A stretch of DNA of 64,000 nucleotides. It comes from Candidatus Enterococcus testudinis (GTDB taxonomy: Bacteria; Bacillota; Bacilli; Lactobacillales; Enterococcaceae). The stretch spans positions 188,302 to 252,301 of the forward strand of contig NZ_NGKU01000001.1 of assembly GCF_002140915.1 (NCBI RefSeq). The letters run 5' to 3'. Both the position numbers and the translations under genes were made by a program. Positions 1 through 9,471 of this stretch are shown here, in pieces (positions within the stretch are counted from its first letter, which is position 1; every line of letters begins with the position of its first letter). Under the pieces are notes generated by a model. The model was not told where the DNA came from, searched no databases, and worked only from the letters and a program-made list of their open reading frames with translations.

Positions 1-1
1 G

Positions 2-940
2 AAATTTGGTTTTGATGGTGATACCGTTGCAGTCTTGGTTGCAATCGATGAACAATCACCAGATATTGCACAAGGTGTAGATGCCGCATTAGAGATTCGT
101 GAAGATGCAGATAAAGAAGATATCGGTGCAGGAGACCAAGGTTTGATGTTTGGTTTTGCTGTGGACGAAACACCTGAGTTGATGCCATTGCCGATTGCTT
201 TGAGCCATCGCTTGGTTCGTCGGTTAGCTGAACTGCGCAAATCTGACACATTGCCTTATTTGCGTCCTGATGCCAAATCACAGGTCACTGTTGAATATGA
301 TGACAACGATCAACCGCAACGAGTGGATACAGTCGTGATCAGTACACAACATGATGATGCTGTGGATAATGAGACGATTCGTCATGATGTGATCGAACAA
401 GTGATCAAAGAGGTCATTCCTGCAAATCTCTTAGATGAGCAGACAAAATATTATATCAATCCAACTGGTCGGTTTGTGATTGGTGGACCTCAAGGGGACG
501 CTGGTTTGACCGGAAGAAAGATTATTGTTGATACGTATGGAGGATACGCCCGTCACGGTGGTGGTGCTTTCTCAGGGAAAGATGCAACCAAGGTTGACCG
601 CTCTGCAAGTTATGCTGCTCGTTATATTGCTAAAAATATCGTGGCTGCTAAACTAGCACAAAAAGCAGAAGTTCAATTGGCGTATGCAATCGGTGTTGCG
701 CAACCTGTATCAATCAGTGTCAATACATTTGGAACGGGCACTGTCAGCAATGAACGGTTGATCCAAGCAATCCGGGAAAACTTTGATTTGCGACCAGCTG
801 GTATTATCGATATGTTAGATTTGCGCCGTCCGATTTATCGTCAGACTGCTGCATACGGACATTTTGGCCGTACTGATATCGATTTGCCTTGGGAACGTAC
901 CGATAAAGTAGATGCGTTACTAACAAGTGTGAAGGACTAA
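2..940 (+). CDS. metK: S-adenosylmethionine synthetase (5' end outside window)
   Basis: Makes S-adenosylmethionine from methionine and ATP in the cytoplasm, the methyl donor for the methyltransferases and the radical SAM enzymes in this window. The reading frame is open from base 2, before any start codon, and begins inside the family's GFDGDT region, so roughly the first 80 residues lie upstream of the window. About 312 residues are present. Visible family motifs are [12 protein letters not shown] (the nonapeptide-type loop), [20 protein letters not shown] and [17 protein letters not shown], the phosphate and metal binding segments. The gene ends in a strong terminator and appears monocistronic. 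Identification is very secure. Confidence 0.97.
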   Translation, partial: KFGFDGDTVAVLVAIDEQSPDIAQGVDAALEIREDADKEDIGAGDQGLMFGFAVDETPELMPLPIALSHRLVRRLAELRKSDTLPYLRPDAKSQVTVEYDDNDQPQRVDTVVISTQHDDAVDNETIRHDVIEQVIKEVIPANLLDEQTKYYINPTGRFVIGGPQGDAGLTGRKIIVDTYGGYARHGGGAFSGKDATKVDRSASYAARYIAKNIVAAKLAQKAEVQLAYAIGVAQPVSISVNTFGTGTVSNERLIQAIRENFDLRPAGIIDMLDLRRPIYRQTAAYGHFGRTDIDLPWERTDKVDALLTSVKD

Positions 941-945
941 TAGTG

Positions 946-980
946 GAGCCCCTTATTGATCGATCTCAATAAGGGGCTCT
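946..980 (+). terminator. metK intrinsic terminator
   Basis: A 14-bp perfect stem (GAGCCCCTTATTGA with its complement) closes on a 6-base loop and is followed by a T-rich tail. It sits a few bases after the metK stop codon. Confidence 0.9.
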
Positions 981-1066
981 ATTTTGGCTTCGTATGTTAG
1001 TAGTTTTGAGACGGACAATCTATAAAGAATCTGGTACAATGTAAAAAAAGAATCGCAGGTGATCAC

Positions 1067-1846
1067 ATGGCTTTTTTACAAGCGAATATTTACTCCAATG
1101 TATTGGAGATGGAAGTAATGGTCGATGTCATTCTTCCTCAACAAACAGAAAAAACGATCGGTACAGCTACGCAGAACCAAGGTGACGATATTCCCGTACT
1201 TTATTTGCTGCATGGCATGGGGGGCAACCATAGTGTCTGGCAAAGAAGAACCGCCATTGAACGTTATGTCTCTGCGTATCAATTAGCAGTGATCATGCCA
1301 TCCACTGATTTAGGCTGGTACACGGATACGTCTTATGAAATGAACTATTGGACCTTCATAGCTGAAGAATTACCGACTATTGTTCATGAACTCTTTCCGC
1401 AGTTAAGTACGAAAAGAGCAAACACTTTTGCTGCTGGACTATCAATGGGTGGATACGGTGCCATGAAGTTAGGCTTACGTAAACCAGAACGTTTTGCGGC
1501 AGTAGCCTCTTTATCAGGTGCTTTGGCCATGGCAGAAAGTATGGAGAACTTATTGCAATTGCGCAGCCAAGCTTATTGGGAAGGTATTTTTGGCCCAATC
1601 GCTGATTTTAAAGGATCTGACAATGATCTGATCCATTTGATCGAGACCCTTGAACCAAGTAGGGCTCCACGCTTTTATATAAGTTGTGGCACAGAGGACC
1701 AACTCTTTCCTGCAAGTGAATATGCAGTAGAAAAGCTGACCAACCGACAAATTCCTGTCACGTTCGAATCTGGAACGGGTGTACATGATTGGCAATTTTG
1801 GGATCAATGGATCCAACGTGTTCTTGCCTGGATTCACGAGGGATAA
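1067..1846 (+). CDS. estA: Tributyrin esterase-like alpha/beta hydrolase (EstA / esterase D family)
   Basis: A 259-residue serine hydrolase expected to cleave short-chain acyl esters such as tributyrin in the cytoplasm. The fold signature is clear: the oxyanion segment LLHGMGG at about residues 47-53, the nucleophile elbow GLSMGG around residue 125, an acidic residue in the CGTEDQLFP segment and the catalytic His in GVHDW near the C terminus. Length and the N-terminal start (ALLQANIYS-like beta strand, here AFLQANIYS) match lactococcal EstA. It stands alone between metK and a convergent methyltransferase gene. The family is certain; the physiological substrate is not. Confidence 0.85.
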   Translation: MAFLQANIYSNVLEMEVMVDVILPQQTEKTIGTATQNQGDDIPVLYLLHGMGGNHSVWQRRTAIERYVSAYQLAVIMPSTDLGWYTDTSYEMNYWTFIAEELPTIVHELFPQLSTKRANTFAAGLSMGGYGAMKLGLRKPERFAAVASLSGALAMAESMENLLQLRSQAYWEGIFGPIADFKGSDNDLIHLIETLEPSRAPRFYISCGTEDQLFPASEYAVEKLTNRQIPVTFESGTGVHDWQFWDQWIQRVLAWIHEG

Positions 1847-1888
1847 CAAAAACAGCACCTACCGTTACACGGGGAGTGCTGTTTTTTT
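1847..1888. terminator. Bidirectional terminator between estA and mnmM
   Basis: An inverted repeat with arms AACAGCAC and GTGCTGTT, with A and T tracts on the two sides, serves both convergent genes. The last codons of the minus-strand methyltransferase lie inside the stem. Confidence 0.75.
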
Positions 1889-2440
1889 GCGTTCGATACA
1901 ATAAAGGATTGGGGGCTGATTGCGTTGGTTGATGAATTGATAAGACAAAACATTAAAGGATTCTTGCGGCAATTCTGCGCAAAATTGCTGAACTGCAGCA
2001 AGTTCAGCAGCGCCGCCTTGGTGCCCATAATAGCATACGATGATGATCCGACCACGAGGGGCCAGAAGTAGCAGTAGGGCTTCTAGCGCTTGCTTTGTCG
2101 TTGCTGGCAACGTAATGATTTCTTTATCTCCCCGCGGCAAATAGCCTAGGTTAAATATTGCTGCTTGAATCGGACCTTGTACATATTCAGCGACATGTTC
2201 GTGGCCAAGATGAAGCAACGATACTTGCGACAATAGCTGCTTTTGTGCTAAGCGTTGTTTCGTTATGGTCAATGCTTGCTCTTGGATATCAAATGCGAAC
2301 ACACGCCCCTTTGGCCCAACCAACGATGCCAATAATTCGGTATCAAAACCATTCCCCATCGTGGCATCAACGACTGTTTGACCTGGCTGGACAATTTCTT
2401 TTAATAAGGTGTGGCTATAATGCATGGCTGTTGGCAGCAT
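1865..2440 (-). CDS. mnmM: tRNA 5-aminomethyl-2-thiouridine methyltransferase MnmM (YtqB family)
   Basis: A 191-residue class I SAM methyltransferase. The SAM-binding glycine motif VVDATMGNGFDTELLA is at about residues 20-35, followed by the acidic ribose-binding strand FAFDIQEQAL and the NLGYLPRGDK motif typical of the PF06962/YtqB family. B. subtilis YtqB is MnmM, which performs the last methylation of wobble mnm5s2U in tRNA. The gene start overlaps the 3' end of the radical SAM gene ytqA by about 26 bp, the same pair found in Bacillus (ytqA-ytqB), so the two are probably translated together. A start at Met6 is also possible. Confidence 0.85.
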   Translation of the reverse strand: MLPTAMHYSHTLLKEIVQPGQTVVDATMGNGFDTELLASLVGPKGRVFAFDIQEQALTITKQRLAQKQLLSQVSLLHLGHEHVAEYVQGPIQAAIFNLGYLPRGDKEIITLPATTKQALEALLLLLAPRGRIIIVCYYGHQGGAAELAAVQQFCAELPQESFNVLSYQFINQRNQPPILYCIERKKTALPV

Positions 2441-3398
2441 AATTATTCCCCTGACTTACAGAAAATAGCCCTTGATACGAATCTCTGCGTGCCATTTCAC
2501 GATCGATTTCGTTGAGAACTTCCCATTTTTTTAAACTCCACATCGGACCAATCAACGCATCCCATGGAGCGTCCCCTGTCAAACGGTGGATGATGATCTC
2601 TTGTGGAATCATCTCAAGCTGATCGCAAATCAAGGATACATAGGAATCTCTATCCATCAGTTGCAAGCGACCTTCATGATAATCTCGCAACATTCGCGTA
2701 TTACGCATCAGATGCAGCAAATGCAATTTGATTCCTTGGATGTCAGAGTCTTGGATCGTTCGCCGGACATTTTCTTGCATCATCTCGATCGTTTCCCCCG
2801 GCAAGCCATTGATTAAATGCGTGCAGACACGAATCTGATGTTTTCTCAGCTTTGCTACACCATCTAGATAGGTTTGATAGTCATGGGCGCGGTTGATGGC
2901 GTGACTTGTCGTTTCAAATGTTGTTTGCAAACCCAATTCGACCCATAAATAAAAGCGCTGATTCAATTCAGCCAAGTAGTCAACCACATCATCAGGCAAA
3001 CAGTCCGGACGGGTACCTATTGAAATACCAACAACGCCAGGCATGGTCAAGACTTGTTCGAATCGTTCTCGTATCACGTCCACTGGCGCATGGGTATTCG
3101 TGAAGTTTTGAAAATACACAATGTATTGATTTACATGGGGCCATTTTTTATGCATCATATTGATTTCTTTATTGAATTGTTCGGGCAAAGGTGCTTCAGG
3201 CGCAATGATCATATCACCAGAGCCAGACACACTACAAAACGTGCAGCCGCCTTTTGCAACCGTGCCATCACGATTGGGACAGTCAAATCCCGCGTCGATG
3301 GGCACCTTAAAAATTTTTTCACCAAATTGCTGTCGCAAAGCAAAGTTCCACGAATGGTATCGTTTGTTTTTGTCCTCTGCATATGGAAATGAATTCAT
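2415..3398 (-). CDS. ytqA: TIGR01212-family radical SAM protein (YtqA)
   Basis: A 327-residue radical SAM protein with the cluster motif CPNRDGTVAKGGCTFC, giving an unusual C-x12-C-x2-C spacing typical of the YhcC/YtqA (TIGR01212) family. The family is a relative of Elp3-type enzymes, and its exact reaction is not firmly established. Further family marks are GISIGTRPDCLP, LWVELGLQTTFE and CTHLINGLPGET. I place the start at the ATG encoding MNSFPYAED; a longer reading frame would run into the upstream phosphatase gene. Overlap with mnmM suggests a joint role in tRNA modification, but that is inference from position. Confidence 0.85.
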   Translation of the reverse strand: MNSFPYAEDKNKRYHSWNFALRQQFGEKIFKVPIDAGFDCPNRDGTVAKGGCTFCSVSGSGDMIIAPEAPLPEQFNKEINMMHKKWPHVNQYIVYFQNFTNTHAPVDVIRERFEQVLTMPGVVGISIGTRPDCLPDDVVDYLAELNQRFYLWVELGLQTTFETTSHAINRAHDYQTYLDGVAKLRKHQIRVCTHLINGLPGETIEMMQENVRRTIQDSDIQGIKLHLLHLMRNTRMLRDYHEGRLQLMDRDSYVSLICDQLEMIPQEIIIHRLTGDAPWDALIGPMWSLKKWEVLNEIDREMARRDSYQGLFSVSQGNNYAANSHAL

Positions 3399-3414
3399 GA
3401 ACTTTCGCCTTCTT

Positions 3415-4065
3415 CTATAATTGTTTTCGGGTAAATCGCCAGACAAACCGTTTTTGACGGTAATAGGGATAGGTCAGCAACAACCAAGATAAGCCAACAC
3501 AAAAGCCGCCTAATACATCGCTCGGGAAATGCACGCCGACATAGATGCGGCTGATGCCAATCAAAGCAATCAATACGCCAAGCAGGATTCGCAGCGTCCA
3601 CTGCCAAAAAGACTGCTTGAATAGAATCGGTATCAATAGCAATAAGGAGCCGTAAAATACCATACTTCCCGTTGAATGGCCACTTGGGAAACTTGAACTT
3701 GTTTCAACCACTAAATGTTCTAAGGTTGGTCGTTCACGCAAAAAAACGAGTTTGATCAGCGGATTGAATAATCCGGCGATACCGATAGTACCAAGTCCTA
3801 GCCAAAGGGCTTCCGCATAATATTTATTGATCAAAAAGACAGCCAGCACAACCAAGAACAAAAGAATGATCGTGATGGGATTGGCAAATTTAGTCACCCA
3901 TAAGAAAAATGGGGTCATCATTGGATAACCACTGCGAATCACACGTGTCAACGTTTCGTCAAAAGGGTTCAGCCAACTAGGATAAAACTTCACTACATAT
4001 CCTAAAAAAACAAAGAGCAATAAAAAACAGCTCCCTGCGTACTGATAGATTAATTTTTTTTGCAT
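3415..4065 (-). CDS. PAP2-family membrane phosphatase
   Basis: A 216-residue integral membrane protein with about six hydrophobic helices and the acid phosphatase signature: FLRERPTLEHL (KxxxxxxRP-like), FPSGHSTGS (PSGH) and SRIYVGVHFPSD (SRxxxxxHxxxD). Proteins of this class dephosphorylate undecaprenyl pyrophosphate or phospholipid phosphates on the outer face of the membrane. The reading frame is open from a TTG at 4128. That codon falls at the likely transcription start just after a TATAAT box, so I choose the ATG at 4065 (MQKKLIYQ), preceded by a GGGAG ribosome site. It lies upstream of ytqA-mnmM on the same strand with a 16-bp gap, so the three may form one operon. Confidence 0.85.
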   Translation of the reverse strand: MQKKLIYQYAGSCFLLLFVFLGYVVKFYPSWLNPFDETLTRVIRSGYPMMTPFFLWVTKFANPITIILLFLVVLAVFLINKYYAEALWLGLGTIGIAGLFNPLIKLVFLRERPTLEHLVVETSSSFPSGHSTGSMVFYGSLLLLIPILFKQSFWQWTLRILLGVLIALIGISRIYVGVHFPSDVLGGFCVGLSWLLLTYPYYRQKRFVWRFTRKQL

Positions 4066-4127
4066 AAATGTGTCCGTCACTCCCAAATATTCAGCTATAT
4101 AACGAGATAAATCATCTTTCGCATCCA

Positions 4128-4157
4128 ATTATAGCATTGTTTGGTCAAGGAACCCAA
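4128..4157 (-). promoter_or_regulatory. Promoter of the PAP2-ytqA-mnmM operon
   Basis: On the minus strand a TTGGGT box (4157-4152) and a perfect TATAAT (4133-4128) are 18 bp apart. The position rules out the upstream TTG start for the phosphatase gene, because transcription would begin at about 4121. Confidence 0.6.
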
Positions 4158-4301
4158 GATTCTTTCGTATTGCGAATAATGTTCGTTTGATTACAAAGAG
4201 TTTACAGTTTATAAAAAACGCCCAAATATCTTTTATAAAATCTTAAGAAACTGTATACTTAACCTACGTTCATTAAAAGGAAAAACGGGGGATTTAGGGT
4301 C

Positions 4302-5795
4302 ATGGAAACAAGTCAGACACAGAAAGTGCAGCAGCAACGAGAACATGCGAGTGAATTGTATCAAGTGATGAGAAAAAGTGCAGCCGTTTTAGGTACTACC
4401 TTAACGGCTATCTCTGTTGTTACGCCTCTGATGCCTGCTGTTCAAGCGGAAGCAGTGGAAACCTCAGTGGCACAAGTTTCTACCAGCAATTTTGCCGCGC
4501 CGAATACATCCGCTTTTATTACTGAGATCGCGACTTATGCACAACCGGTCGCTCAAGCCAATGACCTCTATGCATCGGTCATGATCGCACAAGCAATCCT
4601 TGAAAGTGGTTGGGGAAGAAGCAGCTTATCTAAAGCGCCAAACTATAATCTATTTGGTGTCAAAGGATCATATAATGGTCAAACCGTCTACATGAGTACA
4701 TTAGAGTACTTGAATGGCCAATGGGTCACCATGAGTGAACCGTTCAGACAGTATCCTTCTTACACACAATCTTTTCAAGATAATGCCAGTGTGATTCGCA
4801 GCAACAGTTATTATTCAGGTGCTTGGAAAAGCAATACCAGCTCTTATTTAGATGCGACAGCTTGGTTGACTGGTCGCTATGCAACTGCACCAAATTATGC
4901 CTCTTCTTTAAATGCAGTGATCCAACAATATGGGTTAACAAAATATGACACACCAGCCTCTGGCAATGCTGGCGGCGGCGCGACTGTCAACACCAGCACA
5001 ATTACTGCGACTAGTACTACAACCAGCACCACCACAAGCGGCAGCACGTACACCGTCGTTTCAGGTGATTCAGTTTGGTCTGTAGCCAATAAATATGGTA
5101 TCTCCATGGATCAATTGCGCAGTGCAAACAATATCCAAAATGATTTCATCTATCCAGGTCAAACATTAGCAGTATCTGGATCGACAAATACTGCAACTTC
5201 TAGTACGACGGTTTCATTGGTCAACAAGAATGCAACGACTGCTGCATCTGCGACTGGCAGTTATACCGTCGTTTCAGGTGACTCAGTTTGGTCAGTAGCC
5301 AATAAATATGGCATCTCCATGGATCAATTACGCAGTGCCAATAATATCCAAAATGATTTCATTTATCCAGGTCAAACATTATCGGTTTCAAGCAGTTCGT
5401 CAACGACTAGCACTGCCAGTACAAGCAACACAACAAGCACTGCTAATACAACAACGACATCATCTAAAGGCACCTATACTGTCGTTTCAGGTGATTCGGT
5501 TTGGTCGATTGCCAACAAAAACAATATCTCCATGGACCAATTGCGCAGCATAAACAATATCCAGAACGACTTTGTTTACCCAGGTCAACAATTATCGATA
5601 ACAGGTGCGTCGACAACAAGTACATCGTCAAGTACGACAAGTACGACTGCTTCAGCGGGGACTTACACCGTTGCATCTGGCGACTCTGTTTGGGGAATTG
5701 CCAATCAGTTTGGTATTTCTACGGATCAATTTATTCAATGGAACAACATCCAAAACAATTTTATTTACCCAGGCCAAAGTGTGAGGGTAAAATAG
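4302..5795 (+). CDS. Secreted N-acetylglucosaminidase (GH73) with four LysM repeats, autolysin
   Basis: A 497-residue peptidoglycan hydrolase. Residues 1-50 form a long-n-region signal peptide (hydrophobic core around residues 27-45, likely cut after VQA). Residues about 68-215 are a GH73 glucosaminidase domain with the catalytic Glu in [12 protein letters not shown] and the NYNLFGVKG motif. Four LysM cell-wall-binding repeats follow at about 249-292, 319-363, 389-433 and 453-497, each reading [20 protein letters not shown]. They are separated by Ser/Thr-rich linkers. The architecture matches enterococcal muramidase-2/AtlA-type autolysins. Repeats 1 and 2 are almost identical in DNA, so this gene is prone to repeat-number change. 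Confidence 0.92.
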   Translation: METSQTQKVQQQREHASELYQVMRKSAAVLGTTLTAISVVTPLMPAVQAEAVETSVAQVSTSNFAAPNTSAFITEIATYAQPVAQANDLYASVMIAQAILESGWGRSSLSKAPNYNLFGVKGSYNGQTVYMSTLEYLNGQWVTMSEPFRQYPSYTQSFQDNASVIRSNSYYSGAWKSNTSSYLDATAWLTGRYATAPNYASSLNAVIQQYGLTKYDTPASGNAGGGATVNTSTITATSTTTSTTTSGSTYTVVSGDSVWSVANKYGISMDQLRSANNIQNDFIYPGQTLAVSGSTNTATSSTTVSLVNKNATTAASATGSYTVVSGDSVWSVANKYGISMDQLRSANNIQNDFIYPGQTLSVSSSSSTTSTASTSNTTSTANTTTTSSKGTYTVVSGDSVWSIANKNNISMDQLRSINNIQNDFVYPGQQLSITGASTTSTSSSTTSTTASAGTYTVASGDSVWGIANQFGISTDQFIQWNNIQNNFIYPGQSVRVK

Positions 5796-5849
5796 ATTGC
5801 TATTCCGTCAAATATTTGATAGGATAAATGCAATGAATCTTTTCACATT

Positions 5850-6087
5850 TGAGAAGGAATAGTAGAAAAGCGTTGGGGCTTCAGAGAGTGCATGGTTGGT
5901 GAGAATGCACAGCACACCTTTCGAACTCACCTTCAAGTGATATCTGACTGAACAATGACTAGGCAGATACGGCGATGGCCGTTACAACATCGAGGTCTGT
6001 TTCTTTAGGGAGCAGATGAATTTAGGTGGTACCACGTTGATAACGTCCTATGAAAATCAGATTGATTTTTATAGGACTTTTTTTTAT
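5850..6087 (+). promoter_or_regulatory. T-box leader of leuS (tRNA-Leu sensing)
   Basis: The leader shows the stem I start AGAGAGTGCATGGTTGGTGA, a probable specifier loop GAACTCACC with the Leu codon CTC at 5926-5928, the T-box core TTTAGGTGGTACCACG at 6021-6036 and a terminator stem (TCCTATGAAAATC with its complement) ending in a T run at about 6080. Uncharged tRNA-Leu should stabilise the antiterminator and switch on leuS. The terminator and T-box are certain; the exact specifier triplet is read by eye. Confidence 0.93.
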
Positions 6088-6141
6088 CAGTTTTGATTGC
6101 CAGTCAGCAAGCAAAACACAAATTTATAGGAGGCGTCCGTC

Positions 6142-8556
6142 GTGAATTACAATCACAAAGAAATTGAAAAAAAATGGCAAAAATATTGGGCGAAGAAAAA
6201 TGAATTCAATACCCATGATGCGCCAGACAAACCCAAATTTTATGCATTAGATATGTTTCCTTATCCATCTGGACAAGGATTGCATGTGGGTCACCCAGAA
6301 GGATATACAGCGACAGATATTCTCAGTCGTTTTAAGCGCAGCCAAGGCTACAACGTGCTGCATCCAATGGGCTGGGATGCATTTGGCCTGCCAGCAGAAC
6401 AATATGCCTTAGATACTGGAAATGATCCGGCTGAGTTCACCAAAAAAAATATTGAGACGTTCCGTCGTCAAATCAACGCATTGGGCTTCAGTTATGATTG
6501 GAACCGTGAAATCAATACGACGGATCCTGAGTATTACAAATGGACGCAATGGATTTTTACCAAACTTTATGAAAAAGGCTTGGCGTATGAAGCAGAAGTG
6601 CCAGTCAATTGGGTGCCAGAATTAGGCACAGTTATCGCAAATGAAGAAGTGATCGATGGCAAAAGCGAACGCGGCGGCTATGACGTTATCCGCAAACCTA
6701 TGCGCCAATGGATGCTTAAGATCACAGCTTATGCAGATCGTTTATTGGATGATTTGGAAGAGGTAGATTGGCCAGAAAGCATCAAAGAGATGCAGCGAAA
6801 TTGGATCGGACGCTCTATTGGCGCGAATGTGACTTTCAACATTGCCGATACCGACAAAGACTTTACTGTGTTCACGACTCGACCAGATACTTTATTTGGT
6901 GCGACTTATGCCGTTCTCGCACCAGAACATGCGTTGGTAGAACAAATCACCACAACCGAGCAGCAAGCAGCTGTTGCAGCCTATGTGGAAGAAGCAGCCA
7001 AAAAATCTGACTTGAATCGAACAGATCTAGCCAAAGAAAAAACCGGTGTTTTCACAGGTGCCTATGCAATCAATCCTGTAAACGGGAAAGAAATCCCGAT
7101 TTGGATCGCTGACTATGTCTTGGCGACCTATGGAACAGGTGCCATCATGGCAGTACCTGCCCATGATGAACGAGACCACGATTTTGCCAAAACATTTGGC
7201 TTAGACATCATTCCAGTTCTGGCTGGCGGGGATGTGACTGAAGCAGCCTATACAGAAGACGGCCTTCATATCAATTCTGAATTCCTAGATGGCATGGACA
7301 AAGAAACGGCCATCGAGAAGATGGTTGCTTGGTTAGAAGAACACCAAGTCGGCAAAAAAGAAATCAGCTACCGTTTGCGGGACTGGTTGTTTTCACGTCA
7401 ACGGTATTGGGGTGAACCAATTCCAATCATTCACTGGGAAGATGGTACAACAACCGCGTTAAGCGAAGACCAACTGCCATTGCGTTTGCCGGTCACAGAC
7501 AATATCAAACCTAGCGGCACAGGTGAGTCACCATTAGCCAACGTCACTGAATGGGTCAACGTCACTGATCCTGAAACAGGCAAGAAAGGCCGTCGTGAAA
7601 CCAACACTATGCCGCAATGGGCGGGCAGTTCTTGGTATTTCTTACGCTTTATCGATCCCCATAATAAGTCAGTCTTGGCCGATTATGACAAGTTGAAACG
7701 TTGGATGCCAGTTGATATCTATATCGGTGGGGCAGAACACGCCGTATTACACTTGCTGTATGCCCGCTTCTGGCATAAGTTCTTGTATGATATCGGTGTA
7801 GTACCAACCAAAGAACCTTTTGAAAAATTATTCAACCAAGGAATGATCTTGGGTGAAAACAATGAAAAAATGTCTAAATCTCGTGGCAATGTCGTGAACC
7901 CAGATGATGTGATCAATCAGTATGGTGCAGATACATTGCGCTTATATGAAATGTTTATGGGCCCGTTGGATGCCTCGATTGCTTGGAATGAAAATGGATT
8001 AGAAGGTAGTCGGAAGTTCTTAGATCGCGTTTGGCGTCTGATTGTGGATGAAGAGGGCAAAATGCGTGACCGCATCACCACGTTCAATGATGGCACCTTG
8101 ACCAAGGTCTATCATCAAACCGTGAAAAAAGTAACGGAAGATTTCGAGCAGCTTCACTTCAATACAGCTATTTCGCAATTGATGGTCTTTGTCAATGAGG
8201 CGTATAAAGCAGATGCTTTGCCATATGAGTATGTAGAAGGATTCGTGCAATTGCTGTCACCGATCGTTCCGCATATTGGTGAAGAACTATGGTCGATCCT
8301 AGGCAATGACGAAGGTATTTCTTACGCGGCATGGCCAATATTTGATGCCTCTGCACTCGTAGAAGATGAAATCGAAGTGGTCTTCCAAGTCAACGGCAAG
8401 GTACGTGCCAAAGCCAAAGTACCAGCTGATGCAGACAAAGAGACACTAGAACAATTAGCCAAAGACAATGCTCTTGTTCAGGAACAAATTCAAGGAAAAA
8501 CAATACGTAAAGTCATTGTTGTACCGAATAAATTGGTCAATATCGTCGCCAATTAA
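6142..8556 (+). CDS. leuS: Leucyl-tRNA synthetase
   Basis: Charges tRNA-Leu. The 804-residue length is standard for a bacterial LeuRS. The class I HIGH motif appears as [12 protein letters not shown] near residue 50. The editing domain, with [12 protein letters not shown], lies around residues 245-260. The KMSKS loop is [11 protein letters not shown] around residue 576. The C-terminal LeuRS tail ends in [20 protein letters not shown]. Translation begins at GTG 6142 behind a strong AGGAGG site. Expression is controlled by the T-box leader just upstream, and a symmetrical terminator follows. Confidence 0.98.
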   Translation: MNYNHKEIEKKWQKYWAKKNEFNTHDAPDKPKFYALDMFPYPSGQGLHVGHPEGYTATDILSRFKRSQGYNVLHPMGWDAFGLPAEQYALDTGNDPAEFTKKNIETFRRQINALGFSYDWNREINTTDPEYYKWTQWIFTKLYEKGLAYEAEVPVNWVPELGTVIANEEVIDGKSERGGYDVIRKPMRQWMLKITAYADRLLDDLEEVDWPESIKEMQRNWIGRSIGANVTFNIADTDKDFTVFTTRPDTLFGATYAVLAPEHALVEQITTTEQQAAVAAYVEEAAKKSDLNRTDLAKEKTGVFTGAYAINPVNGKEIPIWIADYVLATYGTGAIMAVPAHDERDHDFAKTFGLDIIPVLAGGDVTEAAYTEDGLHINSEFLDGMDKETAIEKMVAWLEEHQVGKKEISYRLRDWLFSRQRYWGEPIPIIHWEDGTTTALSEDQLPLRLPVTDNIKPSGTGESPLANVTEWVNVTDPETGKKGRRETNTMPQWAGSSWYFLRFIDPHNKSVLADYDKLKRWMPVDIYIGGAEHAVLHLLYARFWHKFLYDIGVVPTKEPFEKLFNQGMILGENNEKMSKSRGNVVNPDDVINQYGADTLRLYEMFMGPLDASIAWNENGLEGSRKFLDRVWRLIVDEEGKMRDRITTFNDGTLTKVYHQTVKKVTEDFEQLHFNTAISQLMVFVNEAYKADALPYEYVEGFVQLLSPIVPHIGEELWSILGNDEGISYAAWPIFDASALVEDEIEVVFQVNGKVRAKAKVPADADKETLEQLAKDNALVQEQIQGKTIRKVIVVPNKLVNIVAN

Positions 8557-8559
8557 GCC

Positions 8560-8596
8560 AAAAAAGGAAAATAGCTCAGGCTATTTTCCTTTTTTG
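8560..8596 (+). terminator. leuS terminator
   Basis: A long perfect stem (AAAAAAGGAAAATAG paired with CTATTTTCCTTTTTT) around a short loop. It lies immediately after the leuS stop codon. Confidence 0.9.
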
Positions 8597-8649
8597 TTTC
8601 AATCATTTTGTGGTTGTTCAAAAAAAAGACACGCAACGGTGTCTTTTGC

Positions 8650-8877
8650 TTACTTTTTGCGGATGATGCCATAGAACAAAATAGCTGTTGCAATCAAAGG
8701 AATCAAAATCACTAACAATAATCCATTCGGATAGGTCGCCCGTGTGAAGATCTCTGATGAGTCATTTCCACCGAGTAAGTGATTAGAAATCAAAAATTGC
8801 GTTGCCAAAGCGATCATTGCGATAAAACCCAGCGCTGCACTGGTACCGAAGAAGATTTTTTTCTTAACGTTGTTCAT
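8650..8877 (-). CDS. Small two-helix membrane protein of unknown function
   Basis: A 75-residue protein with a short basic N terminus (MNNVKKK), a first hydrophobic helix at about residues 8-29, an extracytoplasmic or loop segment containing GGNDSSEIFTRATYPNG, and a second helix at about 50-70 ending in a basic IIRKK tail. The shape resembles small DUF3955-type membrane proteins, but I cannot assign it with confidence. It is transcribed against leuS and away from the next small gene. A GGGGCAGAC segment before the ATG could serve as the ribosome site. Confidence 0.6.
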   Translation of the reverse strand: MNNVKKKIFFGTSAALGFIAMIALATQFLISNHLLGGNDSSEIFTRATYPNGLLLVILIPLIATAILFYGIIRKK

Positions 8878-9092
8878 GCCGTCTGCCCCTTTAATATTCT
8901 CTATGTATCATTATACAAAAGATGCAAGGGTCTTCAATAAGAATTTGTCAAATAATTGATTCGTAACACCATTGAAATATGATTGACATATAGTGAGGGG
9001 CATAAGCCAAAGACAAACCAAAATCATATTATTCGCTGATCCAAGCAGACTCTCGTATAATAAAGATAGCAAATAAAGAAAGAGGGATCTAT

Positions 9093-9392
9093 ATGGACTA
9101 TCAAGCATTTGAAGGCCAAGAGGCTTTTTTTGAAGATTATGCACGAATTGCCAAAGACACGTTTGATGAGGATACTGTGTCAACAGATGTATTGGCGCAG
9201 TTGAATCAGCAATTGACAGAAGAACAATTATTTTATCGTTTGCCTGCAGAAGCAGCCAAGGACGGACAATCCTTTTTATTCCCTTTCAGCAAATTGATGT
9301 TTACCGAAGACCTTGATGCAGCAATTTCTACCGAGTTTCGTTATGATGGGACGCCTTATGTATACGAAACCTATGAAGATGAACAACCATAA
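9093..9392 (+). CDS. Small acidic hypothetical protein
   Basis: A 99-residue protein that is strongly acidic and has no predicted membrane segment or signal peptide. It starts MDYQAFEGQEAFFEDYARIAKD behind an AAGAGGG ribosome site and ends in an acidic YETYEDEQP tail. I recognise no domain. Supporting a real gene are codon use like its neighbours, a promoter-like TATAAT region just upstream and a strong terminator shared with the convergent murE gene. It is probably a conserved enterococcal hypothetical. Confidence 0.65.
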   Translation: MDYQAFEGQEAFFEDYARIAKDTFDEDTVSTDVLAQLNQQLTEEQLFYRLPAEAAKDGQSFLFPFSKLMFTEDLDAAISTEFRYDGTPYVYETYEDEQP

Positions 9393-9417
9393 CAAACATG
9401 CCCAAACAACAGAAAAG

Positions 9418-9464
9418 ACAGCATATCCTTGAGGTTCAGCAAAGGGATATGTTGTCTTTTTTTG
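9418..9464. terminator. Bidirectional terminator between the 99-aa gene and murE
   Basis: The arms GACAGCATATCC and GGATATGTTGTC pair (with a G-T) around a loop of about 16 bases and are followed by a T run on the plus strand. The site lies between convergent genes. Confidence 0.8.
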
Positions 9465-9471
9465 CTCAGTA

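Noticed and set aside
5040..5795. CRISPR-like regularly spaced repeats
   Set aside because: The repeats are in frame and encode LysM domains separated by Ser/Thr linkers.
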